A stretch of 64,000 nucleotides of DNA from Forficula auricularia (taxonomy: Eukaryota > Arthropoda > Insecta > Dermaptera > Forficulidae), in contig JALMQS010000128.1 in assembly GCA_024734495.1 (NCBI GenBank), positions 17,601,079 through 17,665,078 of the forward strand. Reading direction: 5' to 3'. The notes beneath the pieces were generated by a model that had not been told where the DNA came from, did no database searches, and saw only the letters and a program-made list of their open reading frames with translations. This document shows positions 12,479 to 23,209 of this stretch, in pieces (the first letter of the stretch is position 1; each line of letters starts with the position of its first letter). The position numbers and the translations under genes were made by a program.

Positions 12479-12989
12479 TGGGCTGTCTTTCTATCAAATC
12501 ATTAATTAAGTTCATAACATTTAGTTTTGAAATTCTTATTGATTTTCGAGGTATGGATTTACACACACATACACACAAACATCAAAGAAAATACAAAAGA
12601 TTGTCACCTACTGGATTTGATGTGATAGGGATTTTTTTTACTTTTTATTATATGTTAAAAGGGTTGATTTCATCTCTTGAGTAAATGTCCTATTGAAAAA
12701 ATGCTGCCAGTTGTCACTTTTTGTGTATCGTTTAGAAATTCTAATACTTTTAATATTAATCTTTTGAACTTTTAAATACACACCCACCCACACACAGAGA
12801 GAGAGAGAGAGAGACAAATACATATATACTTTTTGGCCCTTGGAACAAATATTTGTAAAAATTTGAATTTTTTCCCACGATTCAGGCCTCAAGTGAAGAT
12901 GCTAAAGGGATCGACTTCGATTCGCTGTGAATTTTTCTTTTAAATACAATCGTATATTGATGTAAGGATCTGTTGCATTAAGGTGGGAA
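12479..12989. other. No gene; CA/GA microsatellites
   Basis: Contains CA-rich (12561-12580) and CA/GA-rich (12777-12815) microsatellites and AT-rich filler. The frames here are translated repeats. Confidence 0.5.
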
Positions 12990-13290
12990 ACTCTGAACAT
13001 TTGGGCGATCTCTAGTATCGTGAAAAGAAGAAGGCTAATAGAAAGAAATTTCAGGGAATGTGTCGGATTCCAAGATACCTGTGGATACGAGTTTCCAAGG
13101 ACTCAGGTTAAATGTCGCAGAAAAGATGAATAAGGGAAGTAAGTTCCAATTTCTAGAAGTCATAGGGATGAACAATTTGGCGAATGTGTTTGTTCGGTTA
13201 GTTTATCTTTGGATTGAATCTAATTTAATTGCGAATGAATGGTGAGTGTTTGAAAATCTGAGTTTTGCGTAAATGAGGCTTTACGAGAGG
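12990..13290 (-). pseudogene. LINE C-terminal scrap, decayed
   Basis: Minus-strand homology to the LINE C-terminus and 3' region. 'tttcagggaatgtgtcgga' is shared with 15029-15049, and 'gttccaatttctagaagtca' corresponds to the SRNWNSLP segment of the 11686-12478 copy. There is no intact frame. It is a separate, older insertion. Confidence 0.5.
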
Positions 13291-14564
13291 TAAATGGTTT
13301 TCTATGGATTGAATCTTATTTCATTCAAGAGAATATCCCCCCCGCGTTAAAAATTCAACCTCACCAAATAAATGGGAAAGCAAAGAGAAATCACCTCTGT
13401 TAACATAATATAGAATACATAGTAATCGGCATCGCTCGAATTCACCTATTGCTCATGAGAAAAGGACATGATTTTTTGATAGTGTCATACTACGGGAATA
13501 AGGTAAAATATATAAATATTAATTAATTAATTTAATAATTGATTTAAATGATTTCGAATATGATATTCAATCATATAAACTTTTTTTAAATCTAATTAAA
13601 AGATTATTATAATTCATTTCATCTTTTCAATTTTTTTATATATATTTTTTTTTATGAAACATTAAATTCAATTAGACTTGGAAAACTTTTCCTTTTAATC
13701 TCAACTTAGGCTGTGAAGTATTTTTGTTGAAATCTTTAAAAAGAAAATTTTTAAGTCTTTTTATTTATATAATAAAGAAAGTGATTTTTTATTTTATTTT
13801 ATTTTTTTTTTATACATAATAATTCTCGATTGATCCAACGAGGAATCAATCAATTTAGCGAAACCCCTCCAAGCCCTCTTTCTCGGTCTGTCTACAATAA
13901 GCTTAGAGATGAAGTGAAGCGGAGGAAATTTCGCATTCCCTTCCCTAGAACTCAAATCTCTTTTCATGTTCCGCTTAGAAAATAATTATAATCATTGAAT
14001 TTGTGATTTCGAAAATGGACATTTTGTAATAATCCCCTGTTGGCAGAATTTTTTTTTTACTCAATTATCAGAAAAAAAAAATCTGTCTTGGCAGAGATTG
14101 TTAAAATGATCACCTGGTTGGTACCTCAACTTAATCGAAACAGAAAATTAAAATTAAATTGAGTAAAATATGTATTTATATATATATATATATGGGTTGA
14201 TCCCTCGCTAATGGATTCTAAATTGATTTAAGATTGAATCTAATCAAGGATTAATTTAATCTTAATCAAATTTTCAAATAGGATGCGAACTATATGCAGA
14301 AGTCTAAATGTAATTTAGATATTAAAAAAATCATAGATATTAAGAAAATCAGAAGCCTCTTCTCAATCTATCAATATCCGTTTAACAAGGAGAAACCCCT
14401 TCTATGAAATTAAATTGATATTTTTTAATTATCATCTATTATTGTCAGAGCTTGTATTATATGCAAATGCATATTTTAAACGAGAGGTTTTCAAACTTTA
14501 ATTGAATGTGTATCATCAAAATTCAATTCAATAATTTCAGAATTATTAGTTTCAAAAATAGAAT
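13291..14564. other. No gene seen
   Basis: AT-rich with a (TA)n stretch at about 14177-14193. No supported feature. Confidence 0.5.
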
Positions 14565-14754
14565 AAATCATAAGTTGGTGTCATCTATTAAATTCGATGG
14601 AATTGAATATTTTTAATTATATGTCAGAGGGGTTGTTTTTGCTGTCACTGGCACTCGGGTTCGATTCCCGAGGGGGTGAAAAACAACCCCTCTGACATAT
14701 AATTAAAAATATTCAATTCCATCGAATTTAATAGATGATACCAACTTATGATTT
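14565..14754. repeat. Near-perfect palindrome with T-arm loop (family F1)
   Basis: The left arm (14565-14640) and right arm (14679-14754) are inverted repeats matching at 75 of 76 positions. The 38-nt loop contains CTCGGG-TTCGATT-CCCGAG. That is a complete tRNA TΨC arm: a fully paired stem with a seven-base TTCGATT loop, which is also a pol III B box. The inner arm ends CCTCTGACATATAAT, shared with other F1 members. As RNA the whole unit would form one long hairpin capped by a T-arm. It has no protein-coding content and no TSD could be defined. The near identity of the arms suggests recent formation or ongoing correction between them. Confidence 0.8.
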
Positions 14755-14979
14755 CTTGTAAATTTGAATCTATTACCATCGGCAAATTAATATCTTTCAG
14801 TTTCAAAAATATTAAGAAGGCTGTATCAAAGATTTCATTACTAATAATGTAATAAGTTATTAGATATGTTTGATTTCATGGCAGGAGAGATGGGCTCTCA
14901 GGAGTTAAATCCAATTACTAAACATGTATATTAATATAAGTATAATGATATTTATCCAAGATGTGGCAAAAAGGCACAA

Positions 14980-15660
14980 TCTTTGTAGTTCGAGGTGGAC
15001 ATTTGTATTGGGTAAAGAAGAGAAGAATTTTCAGGGAATGTGTCGGAGTTGAAAGTACCTCTGGATGCAGGTCTTGAAGATTGAAGTTTATATCTCTCTA
15101 GGAAGACAGACGAGAGAAGAGAGTTCCAGGCTTTAAACATCATAGGGAAACGAGTTGGCAAATACGTTTCTTCGGCTAGTAACTAATTTAATTGCGAAGC
15201 AGTGTTGAATATTTGAAAATAGTGTATTTCTCGAAAATAAGGCTTTATGGGAATTATTAATTTTATCTCGTCGGGACAAATACCATGAAAGTGTTTATAC
15301 ATAAAGAAGAAATTTAGAGTCGGTTCTATAATCAGCTAAGAAATCGGGTGCGCTAGTTAATACTAGATATTTTATTAGTCTGTCATCTCGCTTCCGAATT
15401 GAATCCAAGATAGTGAGATTCATAGATTCGAACCATATTCGAGGCAGGGGTGAATTTCAGCCTTATATAGGGTAAGAAATTGACATGAAACAGTGTCTGT
15501 TCAGGAATAGAAATCCCAGCTTGCATGCAACACCTTTGGCACTGAAATAATTTGGTCAATTCAAGAAAGGTCAGATGGTCCCAGGGTGACACCCAAAATC
15601 GATATTTTGTCATTCAATTCCAGTAGGGTCGAATCAAAGGAATTGGCAGGAAGGTCCTAT
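14980..15660 (-). pseudogene. LINE ORF2 C-terminal region, old diverged copy
   Basis: Minus-strand sequence tracks the LINE at 11686-12478 over about 650 bp. Matches include 'gagttccaggct' (the WNSL segment), 'gaattattaattttatctcgtc', 'ttccgaattgaatccaag', 'cgaggcaggggtgaatttc' and 'aaggtcagatg'. The reading frame is broken in many places; two short frames (near 14952 and 15383) are its remains. It lies close to another scrap at 12990-13290, perhaps a separate insertion. Confidence 0.6.
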
Positions 15661-16889
15661 ACTTATCTACGCACTTAGATATTAGACTAGATTGTGTCTT
15701 GAGGCATCAAAGCTCACCAAGTTATGAGAGACCCCATTTTTTAAGTCTGCTTCAATTTAAATTACAGGCAGGTGGCTTAAGCCCAGATTTGAAACGTAGG
15801 CATATACTATATAGCTCAGAAATGCTTAGTCATATATCAATGAAATATTAATTTTAAGTTGAGTAACAAAGTATAAGATTTTGATTCAAAATGATGGACT
15901 TTTTTACTTTTGTTGTTTTGGGTTTCTGATGGTTTAATTTGAAAGAGGGAAATTGGTAGGTCAATTTCAAAAAAGGAGAGGTTGCAAGTGAAACTATTTT
16001 GAAGAACACACCATATTATTTGAGAAAAGCTTTAAATTTGGTTGTGAGCTTGTAAGAAATTGCTTTTTCACTATGTAAGGAAGTCATTATGGATGAGTAG
16101 ATTTCGATCTACAACTATTATATTCTATTCATGGCAAGGATAAGTCTGATTTCGTTTATTACCGAAGAAGCGATCAAAATTTTTCATTAAATGGAATTAG
16201 ATTACTTTTGAAAGAAATTCGTTTCCATTTTCTAATAAATTTCATTTGGCTCTATGGACAAGCAATGCCCCAGGAATTTGTCACAAAATAACCGGTTAGA
16301 TAAAATCGCTCAAGAATGGAGATGAATCATAAAATGAACATTCGATTCGAAATTGGAATTTCCTCTAATTAATTGCAATGGATATATTATACTTATTAGC
16401 TTATTATATTTGGAGAATAAAATTAAAAAAAAAAATGAAAATATATAATAATATCTTTATAATTCTAAATATATTAATTTTATATTCATTAGTGATTTTT
16501 TAATGAATATTATAATTTTCAAGATATTATATTGAGAAATTATTAAAATTGTACATATATAAAAAATGTTAAATGTGAAAAGAGGCCTAACCAAAAACAT
16601 TTTCGGTGGGCTGTTTTTTCTCTGGTGGCTGGCTGCCACCTTCAATTTTAAACATCATAAGTGATCATTTGCATATTAAAAAATTGCGAAATCAACAAAA
16701 TAAGAGTTCTCGAAAATGTGTTAATCTTTCATTCTATTTTTATTTCATTTATTTATTTTTTTGTTAGACAAAAAGAGAAACGTAATTTCTCCGTGTAGTT
16801 ATGAAAATCTTGTTTTTGTAAACAAATGTGAAGTCAATATTTTCGTAGATGTTTACGTTACAATTTATTTGCACGAAATTTTCTCTGGA
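15661..16889. other. No gene seen
   Basis: AT-rich. The 62-codon frame at 16457 and the frame at 16764 carry no recognisable domain; the latter overlaps the inverted repeat that follows. Confidence 0.5.
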
Positions 16890-17006
16890 GAGAGACGGAC
16901 TGGTAGAAATTTTTAATTGAAAGTAATGGAAGGCAGCGAGGAAAGAAAAATTAACATAATATCCAAATAAGGTATAATTTATTGGATTACCTCCTTCTTT
17001 CCCTTC

Positions 17007-17046
17007 AAACCGAGATTTCGGAGGATATTTCCCTCCTTCAGGGTTT
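17007..17046 (-). ncRNA. Hammerhead-like motif, inverted partner
   Basis: On the minus strand AAACC is followed by CTGAAGGA, a GAGG/CCTC stem, GAAATCTC and GGTTT. Stem I (AAACC/GGTTT) is perfect here. The CTGANGA core has a short indel, so catalytic function is doubtful. It is the mirror copy of the motif at 17200-17242. Confidence 0.45.
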
Positions 17047-17199
17047 CTAGGGGTCAAAGAAGGAAACAAATAAAATTAAGAGAAAGAGGAAAAAAAAAAT
17101 TGTTTTTCTATGCTTCTGCTGAGGAAGAGGAAAATTTTTTAAACATTGCTGTGGGGAGAGGAAGGAAGCATTTTATTTGTTTCCTTCATTGACCCCTTG

Positions 17200-17242
17200 A
17201 AAACATGAAGAAGGAGGGAAGAATCCTCCGAAACGTCGGTTT
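17200..17242 (+). ncRNA. Hammerhead-like ribozyme motif (decayed core)
   Basis: The order is TGAAGA (17206-17211), one unpaired A, stem II GGAGG/CCTCC (17213-17217 with 17225-17229, five pairs, seven-base loop), GAAACGTC (17230-17237), then GGTTT. In hammerhead numbering GAAACGTC gives the conserved GAAA, a two-pair stem III (A-U, C-G) with no loop, and a GUC cleavage triplet. Stem I would pair AAAAC with GGTTT imperfectly. The first base of CTGANGA is A here, so this copy is probably inactive. One extra base lies between the core and stem II in several copies in the window. Confidence 0.5.
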
Positions 17243-17462
17243 GAAGGGCAAGGAGGGGGGGAATCCAATAAATTACACCTTATTTGGATATGTGTTAATT
17301 TTTTCTTTCCTCACTACCCCTGAGCTGCCTTCCATTATTTCAATTTACCTTACAATTTTTGGAATGATATTTAAATTTAGTCACTCCGAAAGCAGCCAAG
17401 CAGATTTTTAGTAATAATATTTACTTATGGAAAGTGGTGTAGGTTTTAGGTGAAACATGATG

Positions 17463-17647
17463 TTAGTTAATAGAGTAAAGGGTGTGTAGTTTCACAGTGA
17501 ATGAAATAAAACTCAAAGAGGTAATAGTATTAACTTGTAAACTCCTGATGATGGACTAATAATCCGAAATATATTGAGTTTGTATAAACCTCTTTGAGTT
17601 TTATTTCATTTACTGTGAAACTACACACCCTTTACTCTATTAACTAA
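17463..17647. repeat. 59-bp-arm palindrome with hammerhead-like centre
   Basis: The left arm 17463-17521 and right arm 17589-17647 are inverted repeats with 58 of 59 matches. The 67-bp centre holds the hammerhead-like motif described at 17536-17584. It starts 113 bp after the larger inverted repeat at 16890-17350. There is no coding frame. RNA from either strand would fold into a long hairpin presenting the motif at its tip. Confidence 0.75.
17536..17584 (+). ncRNA. Candidate hammerhead ribozyme, best match in window
   Basis: Stem I pairs AAACTC (17539-17544) with GAGTTT (17576-17581), six Watson-Crick pairs extendable by wobbles. The conserved CTGATGA is at 17545-17551. One unpaired T follows, then a short stem II GGA/TCC (17553-17555 with 17563-17565) with a seven-base loop. 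GAAA is at 17566-17569, followed by a minimal stem III (A-U, T-A around two loop bases) and the NUH triplet ATT (17573-17575) ending directly before stem I. All core residues of CTGANGA, GAAA and NUH are present. Weaknesses are the extra base before stem II and only three pairs in stem II. Short-stem-III hammerheads are described in Penelope-like and related retroelements, where they act as dimers. Confidence 0.6.
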
Positions 17648-20330
17648 TAATATTTATTAAAAATAATGCTAATCTACATAAATCACAAACCTATAATCAA
17701 CAGATTTTCGGTTTTATTTTAAATTCTAAAAGTTTTTAAGTGAAATCAAATATTCACCTTGAATAATTGTAGCGCCGTCCGCACCTCATCGCTGAAGACT
17801 AATATGTGCTAGATTTTTGTTGCAGATGGTTGGCAGTTTTACCTATAAACATCTAGAAAACTGATTAGCATCCTCAACGTTGGCATGGCGTATCCCTCCC
17901 ACCCGCCTATATCTATTGCTAATTCAAATACTTAAGATTATTTTACAATTTACATATATATTCTAAATTAATTAATAAAACTAAATTTGGTAGATTGGTG
18001 GTGAATCCCACGGAGGGAGAGGCGATGAAGCTGAAAGAGAAGTCTCTAACCCTAACGACTCAAGATTAGCATTCGACAATCCTAGACGCAAAGAAAACCA
18101 CAAATTCTAAAGAATGGCTTACTTTGTGAAGTTATATCCCGCTTACGTAAGATTCTTGTAGCTTGATCCATGCAATATTTGATGAAGAAATAAAGGGAAT
18201 GCTGAAAGAAAAGCCCTCAACTAAAATTTATTTCGAAATGAAATGTGTTTTTTGAAAATTTAATTAAAAATTTAAATTGGAAAAAAATTAATAAATCATT
18301 TGTTTCAAAATTTTATTAAATTAAAAAATTTAATCTTTTGTTTCAAAATTTAGTAAAATAAAAAATCGAAAATTATGTACTGAAAAATATATTAATGAAA
18401 ATGAATTAAAATAATAATAATAAATATTTCAATAAATTACAAAATATAAAATATTCATAATGAAAAATTAGATAATTTTAAATAATTTTATGGACTATCT
18501 AATCTAATGTTGAGGGGGACCTGAAAGAAAACGTCCTATTACAAAAAGAATAAGTCCCTAATATATTAAATTAAACGCCATGCTAATAAAAAAGATTTAA
18601 TACTCAATTTGGACGCGTAGCTATGAAAGATAGAGTAGAATGATGGACAAGAAGACACGGCATGGAGTTTGATGAAACACCATAGAAAAAGAAACACAAA
18701 ATTAAAAATTAATTTAAAATTCGATTTAAAATTACTTTTCTTGAAGAGATTAGCAGATATGTACCATATTTCTTCTGTGTATAGCATCAAACGTAAATTT
18801 AGCAAAGGTATTGAATGAAACATTTCTTTTACTAAATGAATTTATTGTTTCGATATAGAAAGTATCTCATCAATAATTATTAACGAACTTATAGTATCTG
18901 TCCAAGGTAAAACATTATCAATTGAACTATTATCTCATCAGTGGTTAAAAGAATAAAAACATGTATAGATTAGAGGGAAAATAGTATCTATACATTATTA
19001 TGTTTCTTTCATGAATCAATTTCTAGATAATTATAATTACATAAATTCCATTTGTATAAATATTATGCCATTTATTACAGGGTGCATTTATTTTTTATTC
19101 TTGATTAATATCATGCTAAAAAGTTAAAATTTGATTGTTTATTAGACTAATATAAAATCTAATGTACATTACATAATATATCGTATTCATCGTTTTTTGA
19201 TAAGATATAAATTTATATTAAAAGATTAACTAATTCCTGTTTGGTAAAAAATTAATTGCTTAAATCAATTCCTATGGTAAATTTACATTGGCTCAGTAAT
19301 TTATTAGAAAAATATATTTATTTATATATTATATAATATGTGAGTATTTATTCGTAGCAAGCAGAGGGCGACATTCTCTTTGATTTGTTCTTAATAATTG
19401 GTATAATATTTAAACTAAAAAAGTATTTATTAAGTATAAAGAGTTTGAACATTAATTATTCATAAGTTTCTTTCGAGACAAAGAAAAAATCCTATCAGAT
19501 GATTACATATTCACTTATGCACGATTTAAAACTTGAAAATGTAATGCCTTTTATCCTATATTAGCTACGGAGCCTGCTTTCGGTGGGGCTTTTGTTAGCA
19601 AAGAAGCTCCATCCCCTGGACCATAGATAAAAGATACAGCCCTGGACAGCCTAGTGCTAATAACTGTTTTTAGCAAATATTTAAGTCTTTAAAATAACCT
19701 CTATAGTCTCTCGGTCTATACCAAGTTTAACCCCCCCCCCCCCCCCCACCAAATGTTGAGTTAATCAAAATTTTATAGTATATGTTTAATAAAAATTTAA
19801 TGAAAAAATATTCTGATAAAAAAAAGTAATCTCCTACTCCTTGGAGTATATCCATATATCCCAAACCCCTCGATGGGTAACTAACCCCTCCGAAACTAAA
19901 TTTATCCCACCCCCCATCGCTCAGATAATTTTTTCTGACTACGGACTTAAAGCCATTAGCTTCTTTTTCCACTTAGAATTTTCAAAAAACTATTCTTAGT
20001 TAAGCATTTAAGTTTTAAAAGTAAACCCCTTACAAAATTTCAAGTTTTTAGCTCCATTAGTTCCGGAGAAACCGTAATATCTTATGATGAAACCCCGTAT
20101 TAAAAAATTGTTTTATTTCACCACTTTAAAATTTGAATTGTTAATAAACTTTCCTTAGCAATCATTTACGTTTTAAAAGAAACCGCATGCCAAATTTAAA
20201 GTTCCAAGGCCCGGAAATTTCAGAGAAATCCTGATGAACCAAAATGAGTACCATTTTTTTACTAAAATAAAAATGGTAATTACAAAAATGATAATAGTCT
20301 GAAATCATTATTAAGGAGAAAATTTTATCA
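17648..20330. other. No gene; low-complexity and minor repeat
   Basis: AT-rich; 18240-18480 is almost pure A/T. A patch at 17765-18080 is less AT-rich but has no convincing exon. At 19575-19640 the string 'ttcggtggggctt' with 'cctggacc' is shared loosely with 33178-33245. A run of about 17 C bases lies at 19731-19747. Confidence 0.5.
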
Positions 20331-20445
20331 TAATTCACTACGTTTCGACACTAATTTATGGAGTCGGTTACCTATTTCATCAGATGATCAATAGACCCAG
20401 AGATCTTGAAAACGACTCCAGAAACGTTGTGCATTCTGAAGATAT
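20331..20445. repeat. Inverted pair of degenerate hammerhead-like cores
   Basis: On the minus strand CGACTCC is followed by a loop, GTGTC and GAAACGTAGTG (ending near 20336). On the plus strand GAAAACGACTCCA leads to GAAACGTTGTGC (about 20405-20440). The two are inverted relatives of one sequence of the form CGACTCC...GTCGAAACG. A CTGATGA also occurs on the minus strand (20383 to 20377), but stem II would then be very poor. Both copies lack a complete core, so activity is unlikely. The match to the GAAACG half of the motif is what links them to the copies near 17 kb. Confidence 0.3.
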
Positions 20446-20829
20446 TTTTTTATTTAAAATGTGAAATCTAAGTGGTTTCAACTGAAATTTTCTTTTGATA
20501 AACAACTCAACCAATCACTAAAGCATCAAAAGTGATTTGGAAAGTATTAATTAATGGTTTTCTTTGTGATTAAGTAGGTACTTTTCTATTGTAATATATA
20601 TATTTAATTTGTGAACTCTATGTATATATGGTAATTACCTATTTATTTATCATTAAAAATTTGGACATAAACTTAATGGAAATTTAATTTACCTCGTGGG
20701 CCGAATTACGGCGCCTTCTCGCAGCTATCACGATGAAAGAAGAGATCCAGCGGTGGTAGCCGACACTTTACTAGAACTAAAAACAATTCAAAATCAATAA
20801 ATGAAGCTGATGAAAAAGTTTTCACTTTT
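20446..20829. other. No gene seen
   Basis: AT-rich, with a GC-richer patch at 20690-20770 (gggccgaattacggcgcc) that has no recognisable frame. Confidence 0.45.
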
Positions 20830-21060
20830 TATTATTTATTTAATATACTGGTGAGAGATTCTTTCATTAGAATCTGATCGAGGAAAATAACTACAAAGAG
20901 CACAGATAGAATGATCTCTCTTTCTTTAGAGTTAACGTGTAAAATACAAGTTAAAACCTGTTTTAGACTATTAGGTAATAACATCTTAATTATTATTCTA
21001 GGAATGGTCTTTTGCACTCGGACTAAAACGATACTCTTTTGAGAGAGAGAGAGAATATTC
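20830..21060 (-). repeat. Old dispersed repeat, family D, copy 2
   Basis: The minus strand matches the motif order of 9110-9910: 'cctagaataat', 'tagtctaaaacagg', 'cttgtatt', 'atcattctatct', 'tattttcctcgatcagatt', 'aatgaaa'. It covers only the first third of the family as seen in copy 1. The 76-codon frame in it is not conserved in the other copies. Confidence 0.5.
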
Positions 21061-22231
21061 ATTGGACTTCAATAAAATTCAGACAAAAATGTACAAAAAA
21101 ATTACTTGTCAAACTAGCAAGCGTACCGAATCTTGAAAAAGTTTTTTACTTTTTCTTCTATTTCTTTGTATTTTTAGCCGCGTCAAGAAATCCACTAAAA
21201 TTTACTACTCACTCAACTTTTCCAAGACAACACTTAATTTTTTCCAAATAGTCAGGAAAATCCCGATCAAACCGAGACGTACCGAGCCTACGTATATACA
21301 TAAAAGATGTACTTAGTCTATTATTTCAAAAATTTATTAATAATTCGACTTTAAATAAAGATTTGTCGACATTTTTCGAATTTAAATATTCCATCCAGCA
21401 CTTTTAATATCAAAAACAGTTTAACAAAACCAGATATTTAATATTATTTAAATTAATTTACTGAAATCTATATTTGAACACCCTGTATTATATTTGACTT
21501 GAGAAAAACGTTTCGAGAGAGTTTATCAATTTTTTTTTTTTAATATTAATATATATATTTATATATTGCAATTCTAATAAATTGCATAATTAATTTGATA
21601 TATTATGATAGAATACACTGAGGACCACCTCTATAGGGAGAACACTCACAACTGATAGGTACTGGCATCTTTTTCATTAAATTCTTTTGCACCAGAAAAT
21701 GAAGGAAATTAAATTAAAAAAATAAATCTAGAAATAATTTCATTATTTTCTAGAAAATTAGCAGCTAAAGATAATTTAGATAGTTGAAAATTTAATTGAA
21801 AGTAAAAAAAGATAAAAAGGAAATATTATTTTAATAAGTGATACATTTTCTAAACAGATAATTTTGTTATGTTTGAAAAAATTGAAATCTGAAAACATCT
21901 GAAAACAATCAATTAATAGATAAAAATTGTTATGTGAAATACAATGGTATTTTGAAAGATATTTTTATATTTTGGACCATCTTTATCAAAAATAAGCTTA
22001 AAATGAAAAAATAAATAAAGTTTATTTAGTAAATTAAGGAAAATCATTTCGATTTTCTTTAACTATGCACGGAAAAAAATATTTTTGTGAATTCTTACAT
22101 TCCATTAAATTGGCTATAAATGAAAAGCAGATTTGTATCTTTTTTGAAAAAAGATGATATTTCAAAAATGTAGATCTAAAATATTAATAAATGAATTTAT
22201 CTTTAAGGACCAATCACTTAGATTTTAAATA
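21061..22231. other. No gene seen
   Basis: AT-rich. 'caccctgta' at 21480-21488 resembles the outer end of a Tc1/mariner-type repeat (TACAGGGTG read on the minus strand) but has no partner. Confidence 0.4.
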
Positions 22232-22285
22232 TTTTTACATTGCATATCTCAGATTCACAAAAGAGCAGTATATGATATGCAATAA
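22232..22285. repeat. Short F1 foldback remnant
   Basis: 'ttttacattgcatatc' (about 22232-22247) and 'gatatgcaataa' further right form a short inverted repeat. They match the outer arm of the palindrome at 1-288 (atttttacattgcatatc). This is a collapsed or internally deleted member of the same family, without a T-arm. Confidence 0.5.
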
Positions 22286-23209
22286 CAAAAAAATCTTTCT
22301 CAAAATCAAATTGATAAGATAAATTCATACAACTAATAAATTAAATATATTAATATAAAATATTAAAAAGAAAAATTTAATTAAGGATGGAATTTTAGAT
22401 TTATTTAATCTTGAATTATCCTTCCATTGAGTCATATTCATATCATAATCAAATGAAAAATAGCAGGCATATTTGGCTGAAGTGATGCGTGAGGTAAAAT
22501 GTTCACTTAAAATTGAAAATTAATGCTAAAAAAATGTTTGATAAAAAATTCAAAAAATTCAAACATTTTCTTGCCTGAAAAAGGAAAATGTTTAGAAACA
22601 AATTGCTTTTGACGAATTATTGCTGAATTCCAACTCCCAAGAAAAATAAAGAACTTTCAATTCTCGAGCTTTTCTCTCGTAATTATAGTGATTGGAAATT
22701 TTTGTCAACGAACTTTTCTAAAATAAAAGTTGTTTTTCAAAAGACTTTTCTACCGAAACTTAGTTTAGGAGCTACACATATAAAGAAATTCTATTTCCTA
22801 CTAATTTTTTACTATTAAAAGTTCTAAAAGCTACACACTTCCAAAATCATTGGTTGTAGATATTAAAAAAAAAAAAAATACGAATATTTTTATTACCACA
22901 ACAAACTTTTCTGAAGTACCTGATTTATATTTGAGACTTTATGTAATTAGAAATTTCGTTCTGGTAATTAAAAATGTTTTGTATTTTTCAATATAATCAG
23001 ACTGAATTTTATATTCTTTCTAGCTTTTAAAAACTTATCGGTAAAAATTGAAAGTGGGGCCTATACATATATACAATGTAAACTCTATATCGACTAAGTT
23101 AAAGGGCAGAAAAGCCTCAATAAATAGCCTTATTAGAAAGGTTGTTGGCAAAACATATAAAATTACGATATTCTGAATAAATTATTGAATTTGTCCATAT
23201 AAAGAAAAA
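22286..23209. other. No gene seen
   Basis: AT-rich with A-tracts; no supported coding frame. Confidence 0.45.

Larger units (their letters stand above)
16890..17350. repeat. Large inverted repeat with hammerhead-like motifs in both arms (family P)
   Basis: The left arm (about 16890-17080) and right arm (about 17165-17350) are inverted copies. Shared blocks are a terminal segment with 'gtaatggaaggcagc', a 'ccaaataaggt' to 'aataaatta' segment, the hammerhead-like core and 'gggtcaa(a/t)gaaggaaaca'. The spacer is about 85 bp. Each arm carries the core in opposite orientation (17007-17046 minus, 17200-17242 plus). The same terminal sequence, a variant of AATGGAAGGCAGC, bounds the region 33607-35129. 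Paired inverted copies of a hammerhead-bearing terminal repeat are known from Penelope-like elements, so this may be a PLE-type terminus. No GIY-YIG endonuclease or RT is seen nearby, so that assignment is inference. Confidence 0.65.

Noticed and set aside
14641..14678. Rho-independent-type terminator hairpin
   Set aside because: The sequence context is eukaryotic and the hairpin is a T-arm within a longer palindrome.
16764..17411. Two short frames sharing the residues GKEGGNPINYTLFGY
   Set aside because: The shared peptide arises because the frames lie in the two arms of one inverted repeat, not from a conserved protein.
19727..19972. 81-codon frame ending in Gly repeats
   Set aside because: The polyglycine is translation of a C/G homopolymer.
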